Part shown: piece after piece, positions 40,147-48,159 of the stretch | How the letters are laid out: the number at the start of each line of letters is the position of its first letter | How positions within the stretch are numbered: the first letter of the stretch is position 1 | The notes under the pieces: generated by a model | Database searches by the model: none | Told to the model about the DNA's origin: nothing | The model's input: the letters and a program-made list of their open reading frames with translations, nothing else | NCBI RefSeq assembly: GCF_019511525.1 | Contig: NZ_JAEUAT010000009.1 | Coordinates: 124,001-188,000, forward strand | DNA length: 64,000 nucleotides | Direction: 5' to 3' | Source: Rhizobium cauense | GTDB taxonomy: Bacteria; Pseudomonadota; Alphaproteobacteria; Rhizobiales; Rhizobiaceae | Position numbers and translations under genes: made by a program

Positions 40147-41481
40147 TCATGCCACGCGCTTCAGGGCATCGGCAATCGTGGCGACGATTGTTTCAATCTC
40201 GCTTTTCTCGACAATGAGCGGCGGCGAAAGGGCTATGATGTCGCCGGTGACGCGGATGAGGAGCCCCTTCTTGAAGCAGTCGACAAAGACGTCATAGGCG
40301 CGAGCGCCTGGTGCGCTTTCACGGGGGGCGAGTTCAACGGCGCCGACAAGTCCGAGGTTGCGAATGTCGACGACGTGCGGGTTCCCCTTTAGCGAATGGA
40401 GCGCATCCTGCCAGTAATCGGCGAGTTCGGCTGCGCGCGTTAGAAGACCTTCCTCTTCGTAGATCTCGAGTGTGGCGAGGCCGGCCGCGCAGGCGACCGG
40501 GTGTCCGGAATAGGTGTAGCCATGGAACAGCTCGATGGCGTTTTCAGCGCCGACCATCAGGCCATCATGGACCTTACGGCTTGCGAATACCGCGCCCATG
40601 GGGATGGCACCGTTCGTCAATCCCTTCGCTGTCGTGACAAGATCCGGGATGACTCCGAAATAGTTTGTGGCGAATGGTGTGCCAAGGCGCCCAAACCCTG
40701 TGATGACTTCGTCAAAGATCAACAAGATGCCATGCTTGTCGGCAATCGCGCGCAGTTTCTCGAGATAGCCCTTCGGAGGCAGGATGACGCCCGCGGAGCC
40801 TGACATTGGCTCGACGATAACAGCCGCGATGGTTTCAGCACCATGCAATTGGACAAGACGGTCGAGATCATCCGCAAGCTCGACGCCATTGGCTGGCAAA
40901 CCCTTGGAGAACGCGTTTTTCTCGAGATCCAGCGTGTGTCGCAAATGATCCGCGGGGATTTGTGGGAACATCCGGCGATTGTTGACAAGCCCGCCGACGG
41001 AAATGCCGCCGAAGCCAACGCCATGATAACCCTTCTCGCGTCCTATGATGCGCGTGCGGGTGCCCTGGCCGATGGCACGCTGGTAGGCGATGGCAATCTT
41101 GAGCGCCGTATCAACAGATTCCGAGCCGGATCCTGTGAAGAATACACGGTCGAGGCCGGCCTGCGCGCCCCCTGGTGCAATCTTTGCAAGTTTTGCCGCA
41201 AAGTCGAAGACGACAGGATGGCCCATCTGGAAGGTCGGTGCGAAGTCCAGGGTCGAAAGCTGGCGCTCTACTGCTTGGGAAATCTTCTTGCGGCCGTGAC
41301 CCGCATTGCAGCACCACAAACCGGCCGTGCCATCGAGGACACGGTTGCCGTCGACGTCGGTGTAGTACATGCCCTCTGCCGATGCGAGGAGGCGCGGAGC
41401 AGCTTTGAACTGCCGGTTCGCCGTAAAGGGCATCCAGAAGTTATCGAGTACGGGTTCATTCTTCATGTTCATCTGGTCCAT
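40147..41481 (-). CDS. Class III aminotransferase, beta-alanine (omega-amino acid):pyruvate type
   Basis: A 444-residue PLP enzyme of the class III group. It follows the Pseudomonas putida beta-alanine:pyruvate transaminase closely as I remember it (NFWMPFTANRQFKAAPRLL, STLDFAPTFQMGHP, GREKGYHGVGFGG). The PLP lysine is in TTAKGLTNGAIPMGA, and FDEVITGFGR holds the Asp contacting the ring nitrogen. It would move amino groups from beta-alanine, taurine-like or other omega-amino acids to pyruvate. AAAGGAGGG precedes the ATG at 41481. It is divergent from a cupin-type repressor gene, which probably controls it. Confidence 0.9.
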   Translation of the reverse strand: MDQMNMKNEPVLDNFWMPFTANRQFKAAPRLLASAEGMYYTDVDGNRVLDGTAGLWCCNAGHGRKKISQAVERQLSTLDFAPTFQMGHPVVFDFAAKLAKIAPGGAQAGLDRVFFTGSGSESVDTALKIAIAYQRAIGQGTRTRIIGREKGYHGVGFGGISVGGLVNNRRMFPQIPADHLRHTLDLEKNAFSKGLPANGVELADDLDRLVQLHGAETIAAVIVEPMSGSAGVILPPKGYLEKLRAIADKHGILLIFDEVITGFGRLGTPFATNYFGVIPDLVTTAKGLTNGAIPMGAVFASRKVHDGLMVGAENAIELFHGYTYSGHPVACAAGLATLEIYEEEGLLTRAAELADYWQDALHSLKGNPHVVDIRNLGLVGAVELAPRESAPGARAYDVFVDCFKKGLLIRVTGDIIALSPPLIVEKSEIETIVATIADALKRVA

Positions 41482-41623
41482 CGTGCCCTCCTTTGGCTTA
41501 GATGAACACATCAGGTATTTGGAAAGGACGAACAAGCCCTTTTCTTGTGTCGCGTAACCTGTTGAATGCATGTCGTTTGAGAGTTAGTGTTTTAGATATC
41601 CTGAACAACCAGAACAGTCCACA

Positions 41624-42172
41624 ATGTCCATCGATATCGGTAACCGCCTTCGCTATGTGCGAACCGCACACAACATGTCCCAGCGTGAACTCGCAAAGAA
41701 GACGGGCGTCCCAAACTCGACGATCTCGCTCATCGAGTCGAATAGCACCAACCCTTCCGTGGGTGCATTGAAGCGCATACTCGACGGCATCCCGATCGGT
41801 TTGGCGGAGTTCTTTGCGCTGACGCCAGAAGCGCCGAAGAAGGCCTTCTATGCTGCAGAGGAACTTGTTGAGATCGGGAAGGGGGGCATCTCATATCGGC
41901 AGGTGGGCGAGAACCTGTTCGGGCGCAGTTTGCAGATACTCAAGGAATGCTATCAGCCGGGCACTGACACCGGCAAAGTCCCCCTCGTTCACGAAGGGGA
42001 GGAGGGCGGAATCGTGCTTTCCGGGAGGCTGGAGGTCACGGTCGACCACGAAAGGCGCATCCTCGGACCTGGAGACGCCTATTGTTTCGAGAGCCGCCGT
42101 CCGCATCGCTTTCGATGTGTGGGACCAGTGCCGTGCGAAGTCATCAGTGCCTGCACGCCGCCGACCTTCTAG
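41624..42172 (+). CDS. XRE-family regulator with C-terminal cupin
   Basis: A 182-residue regulator: HTH_XRE at residues about 5-60 (IGNRLRYVRTAHNMSQRELA, then VPNSTISLIES), cupin sensor at about 105-175 (HEGEEGGIVLSGRLEVTVDH, then ESRRPHRF). This layout is shared with PuuR and with regulators placed beside omega-amino-acid transaminases. It is transcribed divergently from the transaminase with 142 bases between, so it most likely regulates that gene and itself in response to an amine or amino acid. Confidence 0.87.
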   Translation: MSIDIGNRLRYVRTAHNMSQRELAKKTGVPNSTISLIESNSTNPSVGALKRILDGIPIGLAEFFALTPEAPKKAFYAAEELVEIGKGGISYRQVGENLFGRSLQILKECYQPGTDTGKVPLVHEGEEGGIVLSGRLEVTVDHERRILGPGDAYCFESRRPHRFRCVGPVPCEVISACTPPTF

Positions 42173-42416
42173 CGGACCAAATTCCATGTCGGGAACGATC
42201 GCCGTAAGTGTCCATTATTGGGCGGCCTGACGGGGCCTAAGCGGAACGGCGGTTGCGTAATTTTCTCGTAGGAAATTGTTGAATGTGTCCTGTAGGTGTC
42301 CGGTCTGGTAAGCCGAAGATGCGCCTCTATTCCAGAGCACTGCATCGCAGAAAAGGAAAGTGCTTGAACAAGCCAAGTTGCCGTCGGTCTTCACAAGGGT
42401 AACCAATTATATTATA

Positions 42417-42436
42417 TGTTCTCTCCAAGGAGAACA
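42417..42436. promoter_or_regulatory. Palindromic operator overlapping the antitoxin ribosome site
   Basis: TGTTCTC (42417-42423) and GAGAACA (42430-42436) form a perfect inverted repeat around TCCAAG, directly behind an AT-rich TATATTATAT stretch (probable -10 region) and including the AAGGAG ribosome site. The position suits antitoxin autorepression. Confidence 0.6.
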
Positions 42437-42439
42437 ATT

Positions 42440-43063
42440 ATGGCTGTGACATCACGCGCTTACACGCCTGCGGAAGCAGCGGCTGTCAGCGAGGTCGCTG
42501 TGAAGTCGGTGCACAACGCAATCGATAAACGCATCATCGCGCGACGCCTTGCAGAACATGAAAAGCGAGCGCTTTCCGACGAGGACCTGCTGCGCCTTAA
42601 ACTCTGGTACGGAGTCGGCTCGATTCTGTCTGCAGAACGGCGCCAGCAGCTGTTTGACATGATCGACCAGAATCCCGACGCAGATACCGTGCGTGCAGAT
42701 GACTATCTCATCGTGGATGTCGCCCGTGCACGTGAGCAACTTGCTGCGCGCGCCGAAGCGCTTAATGAAGCGGAGCGGGTCATCGAGAGCGTTAAAGGTG
42801 TTGTTGGCGGCGAGCCAGTCTTCAAAAAAACCCGTGTTCCCGTCAGAACCATCGCCTCGATGAAGGCGCAGGGCGCAACAACCCGGGAGATTGTCGAAGG
42901 CTATCCGTCGCTCACCGAGCGCATGGTCGAACTTGCCGAGATCTGGACAGCGGCTCATCCAGCACGAGGCCGACCCCGAAGGCTCTCCGAACTCGGCGCG
43001 ACCGTGAAATCCACAAAGCGCCTCTCGCTTCCTAAAATCGTCGATAAAACTTCCGGCAACTGA
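42440..43063 (+). CDS. DUF433-type antitoxin
   Basis: A 207-residue protein. The N-terminal part (YTPAEAAAVSEVAVKSVHNA, then RRLAEHEKRALSDEDLLRLK) resembles a helix-turn-helix, and the C-terminal part contains the DUF433 motif (GEPVFKKTRVPVRTIASMKA, then EGYPSLTERMVELA). DUF433 proteins are antitoxins of DUF5615 PIN-like toxins. The next gene, three bases downstream, is such a toxin but is broken, so this is an antitoxin left without its partner. The ATG at 42440 follows AAGGAG by eight bases. Confidence 0.85.
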   Translation: MAVTSRAYTPAEAAAVSEVAVKSVHNAIDKRIIARRLAEHEKRALSDEDLLRLKLWYGVGSILSAERRQQLFDMIDQNPDADTVRADDYLIVDVARAREQLAARAEALNEAERVIESVKGVVGGEPVFKKTRVPVRTIASMKAQGATTREIVEGYPSLTERMVELAEIWTAAHPARGRPRRLSELGATVKSTKRLSLPKIVDKTSGN

Positions 43064-43066
43064 CCC

Positions 43067-43430
43067 GTGAAGCTTCTCATTGATGAGTGCCTACACACGT
43101 CTCTCGTGGCCGTTGCACGGGACAGCGGCCATGACGCCTTCCATGTCAACTGGCTCGGCTTGAGCGGCGAAGCAGATTGGGATCTGATGCCGCGGATTGT
43201 TGCCGAGGACTACACTAACGCCCGCGATTTCAGAAAGCTCTATGCAAAGGAAGAGTTGCATGCGGCCTGATCATCATCGTTCCTCAAGTCGTTCCGGCAA
43301 TGCAGAGGTAGCTATTTGCTCGTATCTTGCAGGAGCTGGTCGCGGCGAGGAGCTTCTCAACGAGGTGATTGAGATCACGATTGAAGCTGATGAGGTGCTC
43401 CTGACGCGCTACACGCTACCGATATCGTAG
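43067..43430 (+). pseudogene. DUF5615 PIN-like toxin, degraded
   Basis: The frame starts well (MKLLIDECLHTSLVAVARDS, then WDLMPRIVAEDYTNARDFRK), but after AEDYT a few residues normally present before the N-x-x-DF segment appear deleted. The frame then shifts at about 43260; GLIIIVPQVVPAMQR is found in a second frame with a TAG, and GEELLNEVIEITIEADEVLL ends in a third at 43430. The intact stretch covers 67 codons and cannot make the whole PIN fold. The antitoxin upstream remains intact. Confidence 0.75.
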
Positions 43431-43738
43431 CCTTCGCCAAACTGTTCCCTTCCTGTGTCGGTACACCTGAGCAGGTCCTGGCCCTTGGTGTGTTCTTTTG
43501 GCGATCCGACGAGGGGGCTTTCATGTGTGGTCGGATGGTCGAGATCACTTGTACTCAATCTGCTGCAAGGTCGCATCGAAGCCTGAGTTCCAATCCGCGT
43601 TATGCGTTGCGTGCATGACTGGGATCTCGACTTCGCGCTGCAACATCAAGCCGCTTTGTATTACATAGCTCTCATCGAAGCGAACAAAGCGCCAAGGACT
43701 GGCAGCTGAGCTTCGAAAGCCCAGGAAAGGGGATTATC
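43431..43738. other. Gene-free stretch before the DUF1127 gene
   Basis: About 300 bases with no supportable gene. The DUF1127 promoter should be at its right end but no clear sigma-70, RpoH or EcfG motif stands out. Confidence 0.35.
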
Positions 43739-43885
43739 ATGAACGTAGCACGCTCTTTTAACAATTGGCGCAAGTACCGTCAGACGGTCTCCGAGCTTGG
43801 CCGCATGAGCAACCGCGAACTGCACGACCTCGGTATTGCGCGTGGTGACATTCGCAGCATCGCCCGGGCAGCAAGCGCCCGCTAA
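43739..43885 (+). CDS. DUF1127 small protein
   Basis: A 48-residue Arg-rich protein with the DUF1127 pattern: NNWRKYRQTVSELGRMSNREL, then HDLGIARGDIRSIARAA. Members of this size act in small-RNA and phosphate or stress physiology in Alphaproteobacteria; in Rhodobacter the DUF1127 protein CcaF1 is encoded upstream of CCUCCUCCC small RNAs and binds RNA. Exactly that arrangement is seen here, with an array of four such motifs about 175 bases downstream. AGGAAAGGGG precedes the ATG and a strong terminator follows. Confidence 0.9.
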   Translation: MNVARSFNNWRKYRQTVSELGRMSNRELHDLGIARGDIRSIARAASAR

Positions 43886-43913
43886 CCAGCGGCCGTTGCC
43901 AGTCGGCATTTGT

Positions 43914-43942
43914 AGCGCTCGCCTTGCGGCGGGCGCTTTTTT
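43914..43942 (+). terminator. Terminator after the DUF1127 gene
   Basis: AGCGCTCGCC (43914-43923) pairs with GGCGGGCGCT (43928-43937) over TTGC, with one G-T pair, and is followed by T6. Some readthrough into the RNA array is conceivable. Confidence 0.8.
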
Positions 43943-44044
43943 ATTGCGTGCCAGGATGAGCTAGCCTCGCGATAGGCGCATAGCGCATAGCTCCCCTGCA
44001 AGGATTTGCCTACTCTTTGAGCGCAGATCGTGTACAGATATTTT

Positions 44045-44206
44045 CAACGAAGCAATGCACCTCCTCCCGCAGAGCTTCGGGCAAAGCAAGTAGCGACACC
44101 CTCCTCCCTTGGGCTGCTTGCAATGAACAACGGCTATCCTCCTCCCAGCTGTTGTTCGATAGTTTAAAGAGCCTGCCGCACCTCCTCCCGCGGCAGGCTC
44201 TTTTTC
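44045..44206 (+). ncRNA. CCUCCUCCC-type small RNA (alpha-r14 / cuckoo-like) with four motif hairpins
   Basis: Four copies of CCTCCTCCC lie at 44060, 44100, 44138 and 44181, each in the loop of a hairpin. The stems are CGAAGC/GCTTCG, GCAAGTAGC/GCTGCTTGC, GAACAACGGCT/AGCTGTTGTTC, and the terminator stem GAGCCTGCCGC/GCGGCAGGCTC (44169-44179 with 44190-44200) followed by five T. The motif is complementary to Shine-Dalgarno sequences, as in the rhizobial alpha-r14 RNAs (NfeR1) and Rhodobacter CcsR RNAs. A possible promoter is TTTGAG-16-ATATTT ending near 44043. It could be one RNA or be processed into single-hairpin units. Confidence 0.8.
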
Positions 44207-44543
44207 GTTTTGAGATCCGGTTGGGCAACGTGGCTTCCTCCAGCTTCGGTTGCCGCCTTGCGCAGGCGGCTCCACCAGACTCCGCTGCATTCACGAGTTG
44301 TCGCGAGCAGGTAGAGCGATGTCGGCCGTTGCTGGGAGCTTGTTCGCGCGTGTGTGGCCATGAGCAGGCGAGGCGTTCGTGAATCCATAGCGACACCATC
44401 GGCGACAGGAGTGGTCAACACGAACCACGTCGTGGGCGAACCGCCTTCGCCAGTACCAACGCTGTAAGGGAGTCGGCGGACCTCGATGAGCCGGAGTTCA
44501 ACTCCACTGTGCCACATCAATTCGATTGAGAGCTCGAAATGCC
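44207..44543. other. Gene-free stretch
   Basis: About 335 bases; frames on both strands are without similarity. The right end is the 3' side of the DUF3597 gene. Confidence 0.35.
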
Positions 44544-45002
44544 TTAGTTGATAAGATCGGGCGGCACCCTTCCGCCGTTTTCAGACAGTCTCTTCATGAG
44601 CGTCTTGTGCAGGAAAGTGTTCATCTTAGCACTATCGTTGGCGTCGCCGGTAAAGCCGAATTCCTTCGCCAGCTCCTTGCGCTCCTGAAGGCTTGCATCC
44701 ATGCCAAGCGCCTTCATCAGGTCGACTATCGAATGTCGCCAGTCGAGTTTTTGCCCTGAATTCTTTGCCGCGGCGTCAAGCGCATCCTCAACATCGACCT
44801 GAGGCGCAGGTGTTGGCGGCGGAGCGCCGGTGGCTGGATCCGTAATAATGGGAGGGCGCTCGGCGATCTGATCCGATTGAGGCGCTCCTGGTCCCGGTGG
44901 TGGAACAGCACCGCTTGCTGTGTTGGATGACGCAGCGTGCGGCAAGGGAGTCGCCTGTGCGTCTCCAAGAATGGCATTCCTTATGCGGTCAAATATGCCC
45001 AT
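44544..45002 (-). CDS. DUF3597 domain protein
   Basis: A 152-residue protein: a short conserved N-terminus (MGIFDRIRNAILG), a Pro/Ala-rich linker (about residues 30-70), and a C-terminal DUF3597 domain (VDVEDALDAAAKNSGQKLDW, RHSIVDLMKALGMDASLQER, then KELAKEFGF). The family has a LysM-like fold and unknown function. It lies 56 bases behind the small gene at 45059 on the same strand, probably one operon. Confidence 0.87.
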   Translation of the reverse strand: MGIFDRIRNAILGDAQATPLPHAASSNTASGAVPPPGPGAPQSDQIAERPPIITDPATGAPPPTPAPQVDVEDALDAAAKNSGQKLDWRHSIVDLMKALGMDASLQERKELAKEFGFTGDANDSAKMNTFLHKTLMKRLSENGGRVPPDLIN

Positions 45003-45058
45003 GGCATTTCTCTCATCTGGCAGCCAGGATGTCCCGCCGAGGGCTGGCTACGCACGGC

Positions 45059-45271
45059 CTATAGGCCGATTTCCTGAGTTACAGTCTGGATCGACGGGAC
45101 CTTTCTCTTCGCCGCCATAAGGAGATCAAGCTCAATCGATGACGGGCCAAAGCGAAAGAAAAGATCCTCTGCTTCTTGCTCATGTAGTCCATACCGCGCC
45201 TGAAACTCTTCCATCGTGTAGGCACGGCCTCGGACCGCCCGGCGGCGTTCGAAATGACGATCCAATTGCAT
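45059..45271 (-). CDS. Conserved small hypothetical protein
   Basis: A 70-residue basic-then-acidic protein (DRHFERRRAVRGRAYTMEEF, then RYGLHEQEAEDLFFRFGPSS) with a helix-turn-helix-like profile reminiscent of DUF3606-type small proteins, but I cannot assign a family. AAGGAGG precedes the ATG at 45271. A GGAAC-16-CATT sequence upstream (45301-45325) may be a variant EcfG promoter. Confidence 0.65.
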   Translation of the reverse strand: MQLDRHFERRRAVRGRAYTMEEFQARYGLHEQEAEDLFFRFGPSSIELDLLMAAKRKVPSIQTVTQEIGL

Positions 45272-45300
45272 CACTGAACCTCCTTCTTTTCTCGCGACGA

Positions 45301-45325
45301 AATGATTGTTGAGGGAATTTGTTCC
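45301..45325 (-). promoter_or_regulatory. Weak EcfG-like motif before the 45271 gene
   Basis: GGAAC-16-CATT on the minus strand, 29 bases before the ATG; one mismatch in the -10, shared with the candidate before ligD. Confidence 0.3.
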
Positions 45326-45413
45326 ACTATATCCGTCGGTTGAGGCGCAGAATTGGCCGAATAGCCAACCTAAGGGGGACATGCTACGACTTGATCGTAA
45401 AAGAGGGGACCAC

Positions 45414-47099
45414 ATGAAGCTGAAGCTCGTAGCGGTCGCAGTAGCGGCCCTTGCGCCCGTTTTAGCGATGCTCGCCTATAACGAAGTCGCGCTGCGTGCC
45501 GAGAGAAACGAAGAGGTTAGAGCCAACGCTGCGCAGGCCGCCCGCCAGGCGTCCTCCGAGGTCGAGCGCATCATCGAAGGCGTACACGCCATGCTCGTGT
45601 CGGTGTCTGCGATGCCGGCCGTCAGACACCTCGACGCCAAGACTTGCAATGAGGGGCTGAGATCGGTGGCTGAGAACGTTCCAAACGTTCGCACTGTCTT
45701 TGTCCTGGACATCAAGGGGGCGCCAGTTTGTGGTAGCCAGCCGATAGCAGCGGATGCGACGTTTGCAGACCGTGACTATTTCAAGGATGTGATGGAATCC
45801 CGACAGATGGTGGTCGGTACCTACACGAAAAGCAGGGTCTCGGACACGATGGTCCTGCCGATCGCGATGCCGGTCATGGAGGGTGATGCCATCAAGGCGG
45901 TGCTCGTCACCGGTGTCAGACTTGACTGGCTGCAAAACCGCATTACCGAGCGTGGTGTCTCAGCCGGAAACGCGGTAACCATTGCAGACCGAACGGGGAC
46001 AATTCTTGCGCGGGTTCCGCAACCCGAACGGTTCGTCGGTACCGTTATCCCGGACGATTTCCAGACACTCGTACATGCCGACGAGCCCGGCGTCATCGAT
46101 GTCAGGAGCCAGGATGGCACTGAGCGGATTCTCGGGTACCGTCCTATCGCCCTACCGGGCAGCCCACTCTATGTCAGCGCGGGTTTCTCCAAGGACGAAG
46201 CATTCGCTCAAATTAACAGGTCAACGCTGGCGAGCGCTTTCGGGATCTTCGGTGGCGCACTTCTTGCTTTTGTCGCTGCGTTCTTCATTGGGGACAGGTT
46301 TCTGCTGGCGCCGATCGAGCGTATAGCCCAGACAATGGATCGCTGGCGCCGGGGCGATACGAAAGCCCGGACGCGCATGAGAGGAGCTGACGAGCTATCC
46401 GCTGTTGGAACCACGCTTGACGATCTGCTCGACGAGCTCGACCGGCGTGGTCTTGAAAACGAGCGAGCCGGTGAGGAGCGCGCTTTGCTGGTGAGGGAGC
46501 TCGCGCACCGCGTCAAGAATGGTTTCGCGCTGGTTCAGGCAATTGCACGGCAAACCTTCTCAAAATCCGAGCCCAACCGATATCGCTCATTCTCCGAGCG
46601 GCTGACCGCCCTTGCTCGCACCTATGACCTGCTCCTGACGAAGGAAGCCACGACATCATCCGTTGCTGAGATTGTCGCTGCTGCGCTCGAGGCTCATCTC
46701 GGCAGCGAAGATGATCGCGTCCGTCAATCCGGGCCGAACGTCATTTTGCCAGCCGATCTTGCGCTACCTTTGTCGTTGGTCGTTCATGAACTGGCGACAA
46801 ACGCGAGCAAGTACGGGAGCCTCTCCAACGAGACTGGTAGCGTGGAGATCGATTGGACCATCGAGAACAAGAGGCTTCGGTTTCTTTGGACAGAGTCCGG
46901 CGGCCCACCCGTCGCTCAGCCCTCGCGTAGGGGCTTTGGTTCAGTGCTGATTGAACGGGCGTTTCCGGCAAAGGCGCAGGCGGAGCGTCGGACCGCCTAC
47001 AATCTCGACGGGCTCACCTTCGAAATCGTCTTCGACACAATGGAACTTGAGCCCGATTTGCCAGTTTCTGGTGATGTGCAGCCGGGGTTGAGGACGTGA
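45414..47099 (+). CDS. HWE-type sensor histidine kinase with extracytoplasmic sensor domain
   Basis: A 561-residue membrane kinase. An N-terminal helix (about residues 3-22) and a second near 285-305 flank a periplasmic Cache-like sensor domain; a HAMP-like linker follows (LLAPIERIAQTMDRWRRGDT). The phosphoacceptor is H365 in ELAHRVKNGFALVQAIARQT, the HisKA_2/HWE form. The N-box is VHELATNASKYGSL and W-x-E is present as WTESGG. The start at 45414 follows GAGGGG; an in-frame ATG at 45381 is possible. It overlaps the next gene, its evident partner. Confidence 0.9.
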   Translation: MKLKLVAVAVAALAPVLAMLAYNEVALRAERNEEVRANAAQAARQASSEVERIIEGVHAMLVSVSAMPAVRHLDAKTCNEGLRSVAENVPNVRTVFVLDIKGAPVCGSQPIAADATFADRDYFKDVMESRQMVVGTYTKSRVSDTMVLPIAMPVMEGDAIKAVLVTGVRLDWLQNRITERGVSAGNAVTIADRTGTILARVPQPERFVGTVIPDDFQTLVHADEPGVIDVRSQDGTERILGYRPIALPGSPLYVSAGFSKDEAFAQINRSTLASAFGIFGGALLAFVAAFFIGDRFLLAPIERIAQTMDRWRRGDTKARTRMRGADELSAVGTTLDDLLDELDRRGLENERAGEERALLVRELAHRVKNGFALVQAIARQTFSKSEPNRYRSFSERLTALARTYDLLLTKEATTSSVAEIVAAALEAHLGSEDDRVRQSGPNVILPADLALPLSLVVHELATNASKYGSLSNETGSVEIDWTIENKRLRFLWTESGGPPVAQPSRRGFGSVLIERAFPAKAQAERRTAYNLDGLTFEIVFDTMELEPDLPVSGDVQPGLRT

Positions 47100-47455
47100 A
47101 CAAGATCAAGGTGTTGGTCGTTGAGGACGAGCCGGTCGTCATGATGATGACAGTGTCAGTCGTCGAGGACGCCGGCTTCGAAGCCCTTGGGGCCGAAAAC
47201 GCAGACGCCGCGATTGCAATCCTTGAGAGCGTTGATGGCATTCGGATCGTTATGACCGACATCGACATGGCGGGGAGCATGAACGGTTTGCAACTCGCGG
47301 CGATCGTAAGGAAACGGTGGCCGCTGATCAAGATTGTTGTCGTCTCTGGCAAGCAGCACCCGGCCGCAAACGAGCTTCCCACCGGAGGGGTGTTCGTTGC
47401 AAAGCCTTACAACCCCAGGACTATGGCCGACATGTTGATGCGCATGTCCGAGTAG
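47096..47455 (+). CDS. Single-domain response regulator, partner of the HWE kinase
   Basis: A 119-residue receiver domain: acidic pair E10/D11 (VVEDEP), phosphoacceptor D55 in MTDIDMAG, switch Ser in VVVSGKQ, Lys in VAKPYNP. There is no output domain, so it may act as a phosphate sink or relay, for example toward a PhyR-type protein encoded elsewhere. It starts with GTG overlapping the kinase stop by four bases. Confidence 0.9.
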   Translation: MNKIKVLVVEDEPVVMMMTVSVVEDAGFEALGAENADAAIAILESVDGIRIVMTDIDMAGSMNGLQLAAIVRKRWPLIKIVVVSGKQHPAANELPTGGVFVAKPYNPRTMADMLMRMSE

Positions 47456-47637
47456 GGTCCTCGTTTGAAGGTGGCCCTGCCAGAACAAAGTTAAGAAAGC
47501 AGCCGACGAATATCAAATCCTCGCGCCCCTGCAGGCATTCTCGCCTTTTGGCAAGAGCTCGTCGTCGGCGCTATTGAATCTCAGGCTAACCGAAACCATC
47601 TCGTTTTCATCCCAACCACTAAGGAGGAAAACGAAAA

Positions 47638-47862
47638 ATGGCTCGTGGATTTCACCGGCATGACGCGCCGTTGACGTCGGAGGATCTATCGAAATGCCAA
47701 TTAGCCCTTGAGGAGTTCTGTCGTGAGAACGACGTAGAAGCTGCATCAGAAGAAGGTGAGCGTGCGGCTGCGATTATCATCGAGCTCTATCAGCAGGGTA
47801 TTCACGACGAGCAACACCTAAAGCAGCTGGTAGATGCTGCGCGCGGTATCATTGCGTCCTGA
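47638..47862 (+). CDS. Small hypothetical protein
   Basis: A 74-residue acidic helical protein (TSEDLSKCQLALEEFCREND, then AAAIIIELYQQGIHDEQHLK). No family recognised; its second half resembles that of the 79-residue protein at 34516. AAGGAGG precedes the ATG. No EcfG motif was seen upstream. Confidence 0.65.
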   Translation: MARGFHRHDAPLTSEDLSKCQLALEEFCRENDVEAASEEGERAAAIIIELYQQGIHDEQHLKQLVDAARGIIAS

Positions 47863-47996
47863 TGGAAGACAAGCTCCGGCATTTGCCGGCTATTCGACCA
47901 AAGTCCCGCTTCATCGTGCGACCTTGGGCCGATGAAAAGAGAAAGATCTCCATGTAATATTCCCATTACCCTGGTTTCCCACAGGCCACGGACGAA

Positions 47997-48039
47997 GCCC
48001 GGACATTGCGGATGGACCCCCGCAATGCCCGGGCGTTTT
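47997..48039 (+). terminator. Long-stem terminator
   Basis: GCCCGGACATTGCGG (47997-48011) pairs with CCGCAATGCCCGGGC (48020-48034), 14 of 15 positions, followed by GTTTTC. It could end the 47638 gene or an unassigned short transcript between 47870 and 48040. Confidence 0.65.
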
Positions 48040-48159
48040 CATGAGACTGGCAAATCTACCAAGTCGCTCTCAAACTCCGCTGCGCGCCCTACGAATGCGA
48101 AATACTGTGTCAAGCAGGTCTCACCGCCAGGACAGGATTTCCGAAACGGAGCCAGCCTT

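Noticed and set aside
44164..44520. 118-codon minus-strand frame partly over the CCUCCUCCC RNA
   Set aside because: It reads antisense through the RNA terminator and has no known family or good ribosome site.
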